A stretch of DNA of 64,000 bases from Tepidicaulis marinus (lineage in GTDB: Bacteria; Pseudomonadota; Alphaproteobacteria; Parvibaculales; Parvibaculaceae): NCBI RefSeq assembly GCF_000739695.1, contig NZ_BBIO01000007.1:62001-126000 (forward strand), given 5' to 3'. The notes beneath the pieces were generated by a model. That model was not told the origin of the DNA, ran no database searches, and saw nothing but the letters and a program-made list of their open reading frames with translations. Of this stretch, positions 35,725 through 44,910 are shown one piece after another. Position numbers and translations under genes: made by a program. How positions within the stretch are numbered: position 1 is the first letter of the stretch; every line of letters begins with the position of its first letter.

Positions 35725-35831
35725 CACCCCAGCATTGTGAGGCAAGGATGACAGCCCAGCAGCTTTTGACGCATGATGTGTGCGCGCTCGAACCGGAAAC
35801 GGATAAGAGGCAAGGGGAGGAACGAGGTAAG

Positions 35832-36508
35832 GTGCGTATCCTTGTAATCGAGGACGATATCGAAGCGGCGACCTATGTGGTCAAAGGCCTGCGGGAGAGC
35901 GGCCACATTGTCGATCATGCAAGCGATGGGGAAGAGGGGGTCACGCTGGCGCTCTCCGGCACCTATGACGTGATGGTCGTGGACCGCATGTTGCCGAAGC
36001 GCGATGGCCTTTCCGTCGTCGAGGCGCTGCGCGAAAATGCCGATGCAACCCCCGTTCTCTTTCTCAGCGCTTTGGGCGAGGTGGATGACCGGGTCAAAGG
36101 CTTGCGGGCGGGGGGGACGATTATCTCACCAAGCCTTTCGCCTTTGCCGAGCTTTTGGCGCGTATAGAGGTGCTGGCGCGCCGGGCGAACCCCGACAGCG
36201 TGCAGACCAAGCTTTCCGTCGGCGATCTGGAGCTCGATCTTCTTACCCGCAAAGTGCAGCGCGCGGGTCAGGATATCGACCTGCAGCCGCGCGAGTTCCG
36301 TCTGCTCGAATATCTCATGAAACATAGCGGGCAGGTGGTGACGCGCACCATGCTCCTGGAAAATGTCTGGGAATATCATTTCGATCCCCAGACCAACGTG
36401 ATCGACGTGCATATTTCCCGGCTCAGATCGAAAATCGACAAGAATTTCGAGGAACCGCTTTTGCACACGATCCGCGGCGCGGGGTATTCGCTTCGTGCTG
36501 CTGACTAA
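35832..36508 (+). pseudogene. OmpR-family response regulator broken by a frameshift in a G7 run
   Basis: The receiver domain is intact to residue 95 (VRILVIEDD start, Asp51 in VVDRMLPKRDG, then GLRAGG). At seven Gs (36110-36116) the frame goes to TIISPSLSP and stops at 36167. Adding one G restores DDYLTKPFAFAELL and continues into a complete winged-helix domain ending RGAGYSLRAAD at 36508. So one base is missing from a homopolymer: a sequencing error, a recent mutation, or a slippage switch. GTG at 35832 has GGAGG upstream; an ATG at 35748 is in frame. The kinase gene overlaps the end by 14 bases. Confidence 0.85.
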
Positions 36509-37868
36509 TCTCCTCAAGACATCGACGTTCCGTCTGGCGGTTATCTATCTCGCCTTGTTCGTGACGTCGGTAATCGCGCTTTTGGGGTATATTTACTGGA
36601 ACACAGCCGGTTTTCTCGCCCGCCAGACGGACCAGGCGGTGGAAGCGGAAATACAGGGTCTTGCCGAGCAATATGCGCAAGGCGGGCTGCCGCTTCTCGT
36701 TCACACGGTCATTCAGCGCTCGCGCGATCCGCGCCAGAGTCTTTATCTCGTGCTCGATCCGCGCGGCAATGTGCTGGCGGGCAATCTCGACGCGAAGCCC
36801 GCCGCCTTGCAAGGGCCGGACGGTTATGTGGAATTCAATTATCAGCGCCGCACCATGGAAGGGGTGGAGCGCCATGCCGCCCGCGCCCGCTATATCGAGT
36901 TGCCGGAAGGGTTTTTTCTTCTCGTCGGGCGCGACGTGGAGGAGCGGCGCAATATCGAAAGCCTGATCACGGCCTCGCTCATCTGGGCCGTGGCGCTGAC
37001 ACTGGGGCTCGGGCTCATTGGCGGGCTGATCATGAGCCGCAACATGCTGGCGCGTCTCGACGACATCAACCGCACGAGCCGGGAGATCATGCGCGGGGAT
37101 CTTGCCCGGCGCATCCCCGTTTCCGGCACCGGCGATGAGCTCGATCAGCTTGCCGGCAATCTCAACAATATGCTCGAGCAGATCGAGGCCTTGATGATGG
37201 GCATGCGCGAGGTGACGGACAATGTCGCCCATGATCTGCGCAGCCCGCTCAATAGGCTGCGCAACCGGCTGGAAGTGACGCTGATGAAGCCGGCAAGTGA
37301 GGCCGATTACAAGGAAGTGCTGGAAAAGACGATCAGCGAGGCGGATCATCTGCTCACCACCTTCAACGCGCTCTTGTCCATTGCCCGCGCCGAAGCGCGC
37401 AGCTCACGGGAGTCCATGGTGGATGTGGATGTTTCGGCCCTGGTGCTGGACGCGGTGGAGCTTTACGAGCCTGTTGCGGAGGAGGCGAACCTGACCTTGA
37501 AAGCGGAAGTGCCGTCGGGCCTGAAGCTTTTCGCCAACCGCGAAATTCTCTCCCAGGCGATCGCAAACCTTATCGACAATGCCATCAAGCACGGACGCAA
37601 GGGGGAAGATGGCGGTGAAATTACGGTCACGGCTGCGCTGTCTCAGGGGCGCGTGGTGCTGAGCGTGGCCGATAACGGCCCCGGCATTCCCGAGGCGGAC
37701 CGGGCGCGCGTGCTGGAGCGGTTCGTGCGTCTGGAGGCAAGCCGCAACACGCCGGGTAGCGGGCTCGGGCTTTCGCTCGCTGCTGCCGCCGCGCGTTTGC
37801 ACAATGGACAGATCGAACTTTCAGATGCCGGGCCTGGGCTGCGCGTGACACTATCTCTGCCGGTCTGA
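36495..37868 (+). CDS. Sensor histidine kinase paired with the frameshifted regulator
   Basis: A 457-residue membrane kinase starting with GTG inside the regulator gene. Membrane helices at about 13-35 and 157-180 flank a periplasmic sensor domain, then a HAMP domain (about 180-232), the H-box DNVAHDLRSPLNRLRNRL, N-box IANLIDNAIKHG and G-boxes ADNGPGIP and GSGLGLSLAAA. All motifs are intact, so the kinase should be active even if its partner is broken. The adjacent degP gene hints at envelope-stress sensing. Signal unknown. Confidence 0.92.
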   Translation: MLLTNLLKTSTFRLAVIYLALFVTSVIALLGYIYWNTAGFLARQTDQAVEAEIQGLAEQYAQGGLPLLVHTVIQRSRDPRQSLYLVLDPRGNVLAGNLDAKPAALQGPDGYVEFNYQRRTMEGVERHAARARYIELPEGFFLLVGRDVEERRNIESLITASLIWAVALTLGLGLIGGLIMSRNMLARLDDINRTSREIMRGDLARRIPVSGTGDELDQLAGNLNNMLEQIEALMMGMREVTDNVAHDLRSPLNRLRNRLEVTLMKPASEADYKEVLEKTISEADHLLTTFNALLSIARAEARSSRESMVDVDVSALVLDAVELYEPVAEEANLTLKAEVPSGLKLFANREILSQAIANLIDNAIKHGRKGEDGGEITVTAALSQGRVVLSVADNGPGIPEADRARVLERFVRLEASRNTPGSGLGLSLAAAAARLHNGQIELSDAGPGLRVTLSLPV

Positions 37869-38135
37869 TCTTTCTTTCGAAGATGCGGGCAGGCGAATCA
37901 TGAAACAGACCGCGCGAATCGGATTTTCAGATCGCAGGAATCCGCGTCAGGACGGGCGATTCCGGCCCCTGCATTTGGGGCTAAACCCGCTTTTATGTGC
38001 GTTTATCGCACTGAAAACGCAGAAAATGGCGTCCTGATGCGGGATTTTGTCCGTTTTTCATTGGCGCGAATCTCTTGGCTTGTTATGGCTTTTACATAAG
38101 GCGCCAACCGAGGAGGCCATTCTAGGAGAGACAAG

Positions 38136-38420
38136 ATGAGCAAGGCGGAGTTTATCGAAAACGTTGCAGCAGCTGGCGACATGTCCAAAGCGGAAGCCAA
38201 GCGCGCTGTGGAACTGGTGTTCGGCGAAATCGAAGCCGGGCTGAAGCGGGCGAAGAAGGACGGCAAGTTCACTGTCGGCACCTTCGGCACCTTCACGATC
38301 ACCAAGCGTGCCGCCCGTAAGGGCCGCAACCCGCAGACGGGTGAAGAAATCAAGATCAAGGCGAAGAAGTCTCTGCGCTTCAAGCCGTCCGCTCAGTTGA
38401 AAGCGGCTGCCGGCTGCTAA
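38136..38420 (+). CDS. HU-family DNA-binding protein
   Basis: A 94-residue histone-like protein. MSKAEFIENVAAAGDMSK forms the start of the helical dimer region; GTFGTFTITKRAARKGRNP carries the flexible DNA-binding arm with the conserved RNPQTGEEI turn and KKSLRFKPS end. HU bends DNA and compacts the nucleoid. GGAGAGACAAG precedes the ATG. The 267 bases upstream contain no gene; TTGGCG and TATGGC 17 bases apart near 38075-38100 are a weak promoter candidate. A strong terminator follows. Confidence 0.93.
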   Translation: MSKAEFIENVAAAGDMSKAEAKRAVELVFGEIEAGLKRAKKDGKFTVGTFGTFTITKRAARKGRNPQTGEEIKIKAKKSLRFKPSAQLKAAAGC

Positions 38421-38444
38421 GACAGCACGATCTGACGTTTTGGA

Positions 38445-38475
38445 AGGCCCGCCCTTGGCGGGCCTTTTCTTTTTG
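38445..38475 (+). terminator. Rho-independent terminator after the HU gene
   Basis: A ten-base-pair stem AAGGCCCGCC/GGCGGGCCTT with a three-base loop is followed by TTCTTTTT. Confidence 0.9.
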
Positions 38476-38545
38476 CGGCGGATAAGTAGCCTCGGAAGGT
38501 CCAGAGGCCCCGGAAACTGCATAGAAGATGCAAGGTGGCGCAAGA

Positions 38546-41503
38546 ATGAATGAAGTTGGCTCCATGCCCTATCTCGGCGCGCTTGTGCCGCCCCGGCCCT
38601 TCGATGCGGCGCGGGCGGCAGGCTTTCTTTCCCAGCTTGAAGAAGAGCTTCAGAAGATACCGCAAGGTGCCGCCCTGCGCGTATTGCTCCAAGAGCAAAA
38701 GCCGCTGCTTGCCGGTATCCTCGGTAATTCCCCCTATCTGACCCGGCTGATTACCCGCGAGCCGGCGCGCCTTGGCGTGCTCGACGGCGCGCCGGACGCG
38801 GCGTTCGAAAAGCTGCTTGCCAGGTTGAAGGACGAAGCGACAGAGGCAAAGAACGAGGCCGCGCTCATGGCGGTGCTGCGCCGCGCCAAGGCCGAAGCTG
38901 CGCTCCTTATCGGCGCGGCGGATATTGCCGGTAAATGGACGCTGGAGGAGGTGACGGGCGCACTCACCCGATTTGCCGATATGGCGGTGAGCCAGGCGAC
39001 CGGCTGGCTCTTGCGCGATGCCCAGAGAAATAAGTTCATTGCGGAGCTCGACGCGGAAGAACCTGCCAAAGGCACGGGTTTTCTCGTTCTTGCCATGGGC
39101 AAATACGGGGCGGGCGAGCTCAATTATTCCAGTGATATCGACCTTGTGGTGTTTTTCGAGCCGGGCCGCGTGTCGCTGTGCCAGGGGCGCGAAGAACAGG
39201 ACCTTTGGGTGCGCATCGCCAAGAGCCTCGTAAAACTCATGCAAGAACGTACGCCGGACGGCTATGTCTTCCGCACGGATTTGCGCTTGCGCCCGGACCC
39301 CGGCAGCACACCCCTTGCCGTCTCGCTGCCCGCCGCCGAGCAATATTACGAAAGCCGCGGCCAGAACTGGGAGCGTGCCGCTTTCATCAAGGCGCGCCAG
39401 GTCGCCGGTGACAAAGAAATCGGGGAAATGTTCTTGAAAAACATCCGCCCCTATATCTGGCGCAAGAATCTCGACTTTGCCGCCATCGAAGACATCCATT
39501 CCATGAAGCGGCAAATCCATGCGGTGCAGGGCCACGGCAAAATTGCCATTGCCGGGCACAACATCAAGCTGGGGCGCGGCGGCATCCGCGAGATCGAGTT
39601 CTTCGTCCAGACCCAGCAATTGATCGCAGGCGGGCGCGACGCGGATTTGCGCGGCAAGCGCACGGTGGACATGCTGCGCGCGCTGGCGGAGAAAGAATGG
39701 ATCACGCCGCAGGCCGCCGAAGAGCTTGTCGAGTCCTATAGGTTTTTGCGCACGCTCGAACACCGTTTGCAAATGGTCGAAGACGAGCAGACCCATTCGC
39801 TGCCCAAGGGGGAAGAGGACCTGGAACGTATTGCGGTTTTCTCCGGCTATGAAGATCGCGCCGCGTTCGATGAGGCGCTGCGCGCGCATCTCTCGCGCGT
39901 GCAAGGCCATTATGCGGCGCTCTTCGAAAAAGCTCCGCCGCTCGCCGAAGAAGGCGGCAGCCTCGTGTTCACCGGCACGGATGATGACCCGGAAACGGTG
40001 CAGACCTTGAGCGATATGGGGTTCAAACGCCCGGCGGAAATGATGGAAATGATCCGCGGCTGGCATACTGGCCGCTTTGCCGCGACCCGCTCGCCCCGCT
40101 CGCGCGAGCGCCTGACCGCGCTGATGCCCGCGCTTTTAAAAGCGCTCTCGCAAACCGCCGACCCCGATGTTGCTTTCACCCGCTTTCACAAATTCATCGA
40201 AGGCTTGCCGGCAGGCGTGCAGCTTTTCTCTCTCATCTATGCCAATCCGAGTCTTCTTGGGCTGATTGCGGATATTTGCGGCACGGCGCCCCGCCTTGCC
40301 AATCATCTAAGCCGCAACCCGGCGGTGCTCGATGTGGTGCTCGATCCGGAATTTTTTCAGGTGCTGCCGCGCGGGGCGGAGCTCGGGGAAGGTCTGCGTC
40401 AGGCGCTTTCCACGGCAAATAGCTATGAAGGCGCGCTCGATGTAACGCGCGTCTGGGCCCGCGAGCAGCGTTTCCGTGTCGGCGTTCGGGTGCTATCGGG
40501 CAGTGCCGATGCGGAAGAGGCAGGCAGTGCTTACTCGGCAATCGCGAGCGAAGTGATCCGGGCGCTCAAGCCCGTCGCCCTCGGGGAAATAGAGCGGCGC
40601 TACGGCAAGGTGCCGGGCGCGGACATGGCAGTCGTTGCCATGGGCAAACTGGGCAGCGGCGAGATGAGCGCGGAATCCGATCTCGATCTCATCGTGATTT
40701 ACGATGTGGGTGACGGGGAGGCGGTCTCGAACGGACCGAAAGAGCTTGGCGTCACGCAGTACTACGCCAAGGCCTGCCAGCAACTCGTCAACGCGCTGAC
40801 CGCGCCGACGGCCGAGGGCAAGCTCTATGAAGTGGATATGCGCCTGCGCCCGTCCGGCAATGCTGGGCCCATCGCAACGCGTTATGACAGTTTTGCCCAA
40901 TATCAGGAGACCGAAGCCTGGACCTGGGAACATATGGCGCTGACCCGGGCGCGGGTGGCGGCGGGCCCGGCGCATTTGAAGGAAAAGATCGAAACGGAGA
41001 TTTCCCGTGTGCTTTGCAAGCCACGGGACCCGGTAAAATTGGCGGCGGATGTGGCCGATATGCGCGCGCGCATCGCCAAGGAATTTCCCGCTTCCGACCC
41101 TTGGGAGCTCAAACATGTGCGCGGGGGGCTCATCGATCTTGAGTTTATCGCCCAGTATCTCCAGCTTCGTTACGCCGCCGAAATGCCGCAGATCCTCTCC
41201 ACCCATACGCGCGGGGTTTTCGAGGCTGCCGGACGGCTCGGCATCCTGCCCCCCGCCGAGGCCGATTTGCTCTTGCATGCCATCGATCTGGTGTTGAACC
41301 TTACCCAGGTCGTGCGCATTTGCGTGACAGGCACGCTCAACCGCGAGGAAACCAATACCGGTTTGAAGAACCTGCTTGCAAGAGTGGGGGACGCGCCCGA
41401 CTTTGAGGCCTTGGAGGCCGATTTGAGGGAAAGCCAGAAAGCGGTGCTGAGCTTGTTTGAAAGCTTGATTGGGGGGCTTTCCAAGACCGACAGCTCTGGC
41501 TAG
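38546..41503 (+). CDS. glnE: Bifunctional glutamine synthetase adenylyltransferase/deadenylase
   Basis: A 985-residue enzyme that attaches AMP to, or removes it from, glutamine synthetase according to nitrogen status signalled by PII. It has the expected duplicated layout: an N-terminal nucleotidyltransferase with GAGELNYSSDIDLVVFFEP (deadenylylating half) and a C-terminal one with GSGEMSAESDLDLIVIYD (adenylylating half), each with the acidic DxD pair, and a helical linker. Length is normal for the family. AAGGTGG seven bases upstream favours the ATG at 38546 over 38528. It follows HU behind a terminator. Confidence 0.95.
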   Translation: MNEVGSMPYLGALVPPRPFDAARAAGFLSQLEEELQKIPQGAALRVLLQEQKPLLAGILGNSPYLTRLITREPARLGVLDGAPDAAFEKLLARLKDEATEAKNEAALMAVLRRAKAEAALLIGAADIAGKWTLEEVTGALTRFADMAVSQATGWLLRDAQRNKFIAELDAEEPAKGTGFLVLAMGKYGAGELNYSSDIDLVVFFEPGRVSLCQGREEQDLWVRIAKSLVKLMQERTPDGYVFRTDLRLRPDPGSTPLAVSLPAAEQYYESRGQNWERAAFIKARQVAGDKEIGEMFLKNIRPYIWRKNLDFAAIEDIHSMKRQIHAVQGHGKIAIAGHNIKLGRGGIREIEFFVQTQQLIAGGRDADLRGKRTVDMLRALAEKEWITPQAAEELVESYRFLRTLEHRLQMVEDEQTHSLPKGEEDLERIAVFSGYEDRAAFDEALRAHLSRVQGHYAALFEKAPPLAEEGGSLVFTGTDDDPETVQTLSDMGFKRPAEMMEMIRGWHTGRFAATRSPRSRERLTALMPALLKALSQTADPDVAFTRFHKFIEGLPAGVQLFSLIYANPSLLGLIADICGTAPRLANHLSRNPAVLDVVLDPEFFQVLPRGAELGEGLRQALSTANSYEGALDVTRVWAREQRFRVGVRVLSGSADAEEAGSAYSAIASEVIRALKPVALGEIERRYGKVPGADMAVVAMGKLGSGEMSAESDLDLIVIYDVGDGEAVSNGPKELGVTQYYAKACQQLVNALTAPTAEGKLYEVDMRLRPSGNAGPIATRYDSFAQYQETEAWTWEHMALTRARVAAGPAHLKEKIETEISRVLCKPRDPVKLAADVADMRARIAKEFPASDPWELKHVRGGLIDLEFIAQYLQLRYAAEMPQILSTHTRGVFEAAGRLGILPPAEADLLLHAIDLVLNLTQVVRICVTGTLNREETNTGLKNLLARVGDAPDFEALEADLRESQKAVLSLFESLIGGLSKTDSSG

Positions 41504-41557
41504 GGAATTGCAACTGCCAGCCAGAACGGATCCGGCCCTTTGCGCCGGAAGCGGGCA

Positions 41558-41613
41558 CCTGACCCTTTAGGTCAGGGTTGAACTGGCCTTTTGTGGTTAA
41601 CCCCCCAAAAGGC
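41558..41613 (+). repeat. Two hairpins in the glnE to oxidoreductase gap
   Basis: CCTGACC/GGTCAGG (41558-41576, five-base loop) is followed by GCCTTTTG/CAAAAGGC (41586-41613, loop containing GGTTAACC). Neither has a T-run. They may terminate glnE or structure the leader of the gene at 41699. The remaining gap to 41698 has only the ribosome site. Confidence 0.45.
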
Positions 41614-41698
41614 AGCATGCGGGCCGCTTCTGTGCCGAAAAGGGACGTGCCATCTCTGCACAAGGGTGCAGGGGCTGTCTGTTTTGGAGCTAGGCTTG

Positions 41699-43321
41699 AT
41701 GGAACGGTATGATGTTGTCGTGATTGGGGGAGGGGTGAACGGCCTTGCAGCCGCCGCCCGTCTTGCGCAATCCGGCTTTGCCGTTCTGGTTCTCGAGCGC
41801 GGCGAGCAGCCGGAAGCCGCCGCCCTTGCCGGTGAAATCGTTCCCGGCTTCAAGGCGCCGCCTTTTTCGCTGCCGGGCGGCTATCTCGATCCCAATTTCG
41901 TTTGCGCCCTTGGTCTTGGCCGCCATGGGCTGCGCGCCTTGCGTCTGGATGGCGGTATCTCGCTTTTCGATGACGGGCGCTATGTCGCTTCCTACACGGA
42001 TGCAGGCGTCATGACGCGCGAAATTCAGCGTCATAACAAGCGCGATGCGAGCGCCTGGACGCGGTTTGCGCGCGATATGCAGCGCCAGGCCCGGAGGCTT
42101 GAAAAACGCATTCTCGAAGAACAGCAGGACCCGGCACGGCGCAGCCCCGCTGCCATCCGCAAGCTGGTGCAGGATGTGCGCGCGCTGATGCTGAAACCCG
42201 CTCACGAGCTTCATGATGAAGCCCGTGTCTGGCTGCAATCCATGGAAACCTTCCTCGATGGCTATTTCCGCAGCGATCATTTGAAAGCGCATATCGCCTC
42301 TGCCGCGCTGCCCGGTCATGCGCAAGGGCCTTGCGGCCAGACGACGGCGGCGCTTCTCCCGCTTTTGTGGATCGGGGAGCGCAGCGGCGGTATGCCGGCC
42401 CGCCTCCTGCCGCAAGGGGGCTTGCCTGCGCTTACCAAAGCCATCGCCAATGCGCTGAAAGCGGCAGGCGGCGATATTCGCTTTGGGGCGGAGGTTGTGG
42501 ACGTGCGTATGGAAGGGCGCAAGGCGGCAGGGGTGGTTCTTTCCGATGATACGGAAATCGCTGCGCGCTGTGTGCTGTCCGATCTCGATGTGAAGCACAG
42601 CTATCTCGGCCTTTTCAACTGGTCCTCCCTGCCCAAGCGGTATGTGGAAGAGATCGGCCATTTCCGCACCGAAGGCGTGACGGCGCAGCTCGATCTCGCC
42701 CTTTCCAGCTTCCCGGACTTTCCGGACCTGCCGCGCGGTTGCCCGGCGCTGGCGGGCGGGTTGCGCCTGCCCGGTTTCCTGGATGACATGGAATGGGGCT
42801 TTGACGATTGGCAGGACCACACACCGCCGCGCCGTCCGCTGATCGATATGACTTTCCCGAGCCTTGCCGATCCGTCCCTTGCGCCGGCCGGCAAACATCT
42901 GGCGAGCATCACGCTTCACTATGTGCCTTACGAATTGCATGACGGGTCCTGGAGCGGCGCGCGCCGGGCCGAGCTTGTGCAGCTTGTGCTGAAGAAACTT
43001 GAAACGGTGAGCCCCGGCTTCATTGAGCGGATCGAAGGGTATCGCCTTGCCTTGCCGCGCGATATCGAAGAAGAGACCGGCCACACGCATGGCGATCCTT
43101 TTGCAGGGCAAATGAATCTCGATCAGCTTTTCTTCAACCGCCCGGTGCCCGGCTTTGCGGCTTATGAAGGGCCGGTGGAGAATTTCTATCTTTGCTCGGC
43201 AAGCGCTCATCCGGGCGGCGCCGGGCTCGGCATTGCAGGCTACAACGTCGCCGAAAAACTGCTCGGCTCACTGAACGGCGGCAGCGGTCTCTTCCGCCGC
43301 GGCAAGGGAGCGGCGGCATGA
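41699..43321 (+). CDS. FAD-dependent oxidoreductase, phytoene-desaturase/PYROXD2-like (1)
   Basis: A 540-residue flavoprotein. The dinucleotide-binding motif VVIGGGVNGLAAAARLAQSG lies at residues 7-26 and a C-terminal CSASAHPGGAGLGIAGYNVA closes the FAD site, as in phytoene-desaturase-like proteins. GGAGCTAGG precedes the ATG at 41699. Its end overlaps the start of a second family member by four bases, and a GcvT-like gene overlaps that one, so the three are one transcriptional unit. The pair likely oxidises one substrate together. Substrate unknown. Confidence 0.87.
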   Translation: MERYDVVVIGGGVNGLAAAARLAQSGFAVLVLERGEQPEAAALAGEIVPGFKAPPFSLPGGYLDPNFVCALGLGRHGLRALRLDGGISLFDDGRYVASYTDAGVMTREIQRHNKRDASAWTRFARDMQRQARRLEKRILEEQQDPARRSPAAIRKLVQDVRALMLKPAHELHDEARVWLQSMETFLDGYFRSDHLKAHIASAALPGHAQGPCGQTTAALLPLLWIGERSGGMPARLLPQGGLPALTKAIANALKAAGGDIRFGAEVVDVRMEGRKAAGVVLSDDTEIAARCVLSDLDVKHSYLGLFNWSSLPKRYVEEIGHFRTEGVTAQLDLALSSFPDFPDLPRGCPALAGGLRLPGFLDDMEWGFDDWQDHTPPRRPLIDMTFPSLADPSLAPAGKHLASITLHYVPYELHDGSWSGARRAELVQLVLKKLETVSPGFIERIEGYRLALPRDIEEETGHTHGDPFAGQMNLDQLFFNRPVPGFAAYEGPVENFYLCSASAHPGGAGLGIAGYNVAEKLLGSLNGGSGLFRRGKGAAA

Positions 43322-44910
43322 TGGAACATGATCTAGCCTATGATGCGATCGTGATCGGGGCAGGCCATAACGGCCTGGTCGCTGCCGCCTATCTTGCCGA
43401 GGCGGGCAAACGCGTTCTCGTTCTTGAAGCGGAAAGCGAGGTGGGCGGCGCGGCGGTGACGGCGGAAATCGCCCCGGATTATATGTCTTCAGCCGGCGCG
43501 CATTTGCTCTACGCCTGGCCGCAGCGCATCGAAAAAGATTTAAAGCTCGCCAAGCACGGCTTTGAAATGGCAAGCCGCGACATGGTGACCGTTGCGCTCG
43601 ACAAGGACGGCAAGCATCTCGTGCTGCCTGCGTCCTCGCGCGCCGATATTGCCCGGCTGAAAGACCGATCGCCCCGCGATGCGGAAGCCTACGGCCCTTT
43701 CATGAAGCGCGTTCAGCGCTATGCAGGGCTTTTGCAGCCGTTGCTCGAAAAAGGCCTGCCGGTGCCGGGTGAGGGGGCGAAGCAAGCGGCAACGGACGCG
43801 CTTTCCTTCATCTGGCGGTTCGAAAAAATGGGCGAGGAAGACCGTCAGGAGCTGGGCCGCTTTCTGCCCGCCAGCATGGCGCAGGTGCTCGACCGCACGT
43901 TCGAGGACCCGCTGCTCAAAGCCGCCCTGGCGATGGATGCAACGCTCGGCCATCACATGGGGCCGAAATCGCCGGGCTCTGCTTATCAATATATTTACCG
44001 CCTGGCGCAGCAGAACATTGCCGGCGGCAAGATGGGCTATCCGGCAGGCGGCATCGGCGCGCTGCCCCAGGCGCTTGCCCGGCTGATCGGGGAAAGCGAA
44101 GGCCGTGTGCGCACGAACAGCCAAGTGCGCCACATTCTCGTTTCCGATAGCGGCGAGACGGAAGGCGTGGTGCTTACCGACGGCACGAAGTTTCATGCGC
44201 CTATCGTTCTTTCCAGCCTCGATCCGCGCCGGACTTATCTCGATCTTTTGGGGGCCGCTCACCTTGCGCCCGAACAGACCCGCCGTCTCGGCGGCTGGCG
44301 GATGCAGGGCGCCTGCGCAAAGATCAATCTTGCCCTTGAAGGCCTGCCGATCATCGAGGGGCTGGAAGAGCGCGAATATGGCGGGCGCTGGCTCATTGCA
44401 CCCGACATGACGGCGATGGAACGCGCTTTCGTGGCTGCCAAACGCCATGAGCTGGCGGTGGAGCCGATTATGGAAATCGTGCTGCCATCCTATCACGATC
44501 CGCGCGCCGCCCCGCCCGGTCACCACACCATGTCCATTCTGCTGCCGCATGTGCCTTATGATCTGAACGGCGGCTGGGATGCGCGGCGCGATGAGTTCAC
44601 CAAACGCGTCGTCGATGCCGTGGCCGTCTATGCGCCGGATATCAAGCTCAAGCTGATCGCGGGGGAAATTCTAACCCCGCCGGAAATCGAGCGGCGCTTC
44701 GGCGTGCCGGGTGCCGGGTGGCATCAGGGCGATATGAGCCTCGACCAGACCTTGCTCTTCCGTCCGGGCTATGGGCTCTCCCATGATGACGGACCCGTCC
44801 GGGGACTGTATTTGTGCGGCAGTGGCACGCATCCGGGCGGCGGCCTGACGGGTGAGCCTGGGCGGCTTGCCGCCGCGCATGTGTTGGAGGGGGGACGCAC
44901 TCATGTCTAA
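43318..44910 (+). CDS. FAD-dependent oxidoreductase, phytoene-desaturase/PYROXD2-like (2)
   Basis: A 530-residue flavoprotein related to the one upstream. Residues 9-30 carry IVIGAGHNGLVAAAYLAEAG and the C-terminus CGSGTHPGGGLTGEPGRLAA. The PGGGL end is closer to PYROXD2-type proteins than that of gene 1. It overlaps gene 1 by four bases (ATGA) and the GcvT-like gene by eight. Two adjacent paralogues overlapping in this way suggest a heterodimer or consecutive oxidation steps. Confidence 0.88.
   Translation: MMEHDLAYDAIVIGAGHNGLVAAAYLAEAGKRVLVLEAESEVGGAAVTAEIAPDYMSSAGAHLLYAWPQRIEKDLKLAKHGFEMASRDMVTVALDKDGKHLVLPASSRADIARLKDRSPRDAEAYGPFMKRVQRYAGLLQPLLEKGLPVPGEGAKQAATDALSFIWRFEKMGEEDRQELGRFLPASMAQVLDRTFEDPLLKAALAMDATLGHHMGPKSPGSAYQYIYRLAQQNIAGGKMGYPAGGIGALPQALARLIGESEGRVRTNSQVRHILVSDSGETEGVVLTDGTKFHAPIVLSSLDPRRTYLDLLGAAHLAPEQTRRLGGWRMQGACAKINLALEGLPIIEGLEEREYGGRWLIAPDMTAMERAFVAAKRHELAVEPIMEIVLPSYHDPRAAPPGHHTMSILLPHVPYDLNGGWDARRDEFTKRVVDAVAVYAPDIKLKLIAGEILTPPEIERRFGVPGAGWHQGDMSLDQTLLFRPGYGLSHDDGPVRGLYLCGSGTHPGGGLTGEPGRLAAAHVLEGGRTHV

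Noticed and set aside
38417-40066. A 549-codon minus-strand frame inside glnE
   Set aside because: GlnE is intact across the region with both nucleotidyltransferase motifs; the antisense frame is a by-product of codon bias.
41591-41698. Upstream extension of the first FAD oxidoreductase to 41591
   Set aside because: The extension would run through the second leader hairpin and adds 36 residues unlike the family; GGAGCTAGG supports 41699.
43318-44910. Carotenoid biosynthesis role for the phytoene-desaturase-like pair
   Set aside because: No phytoene synthase, cyclase or other crt gene is nearby, and the C-terminal motif is closer to PYROXD2-type proteins.
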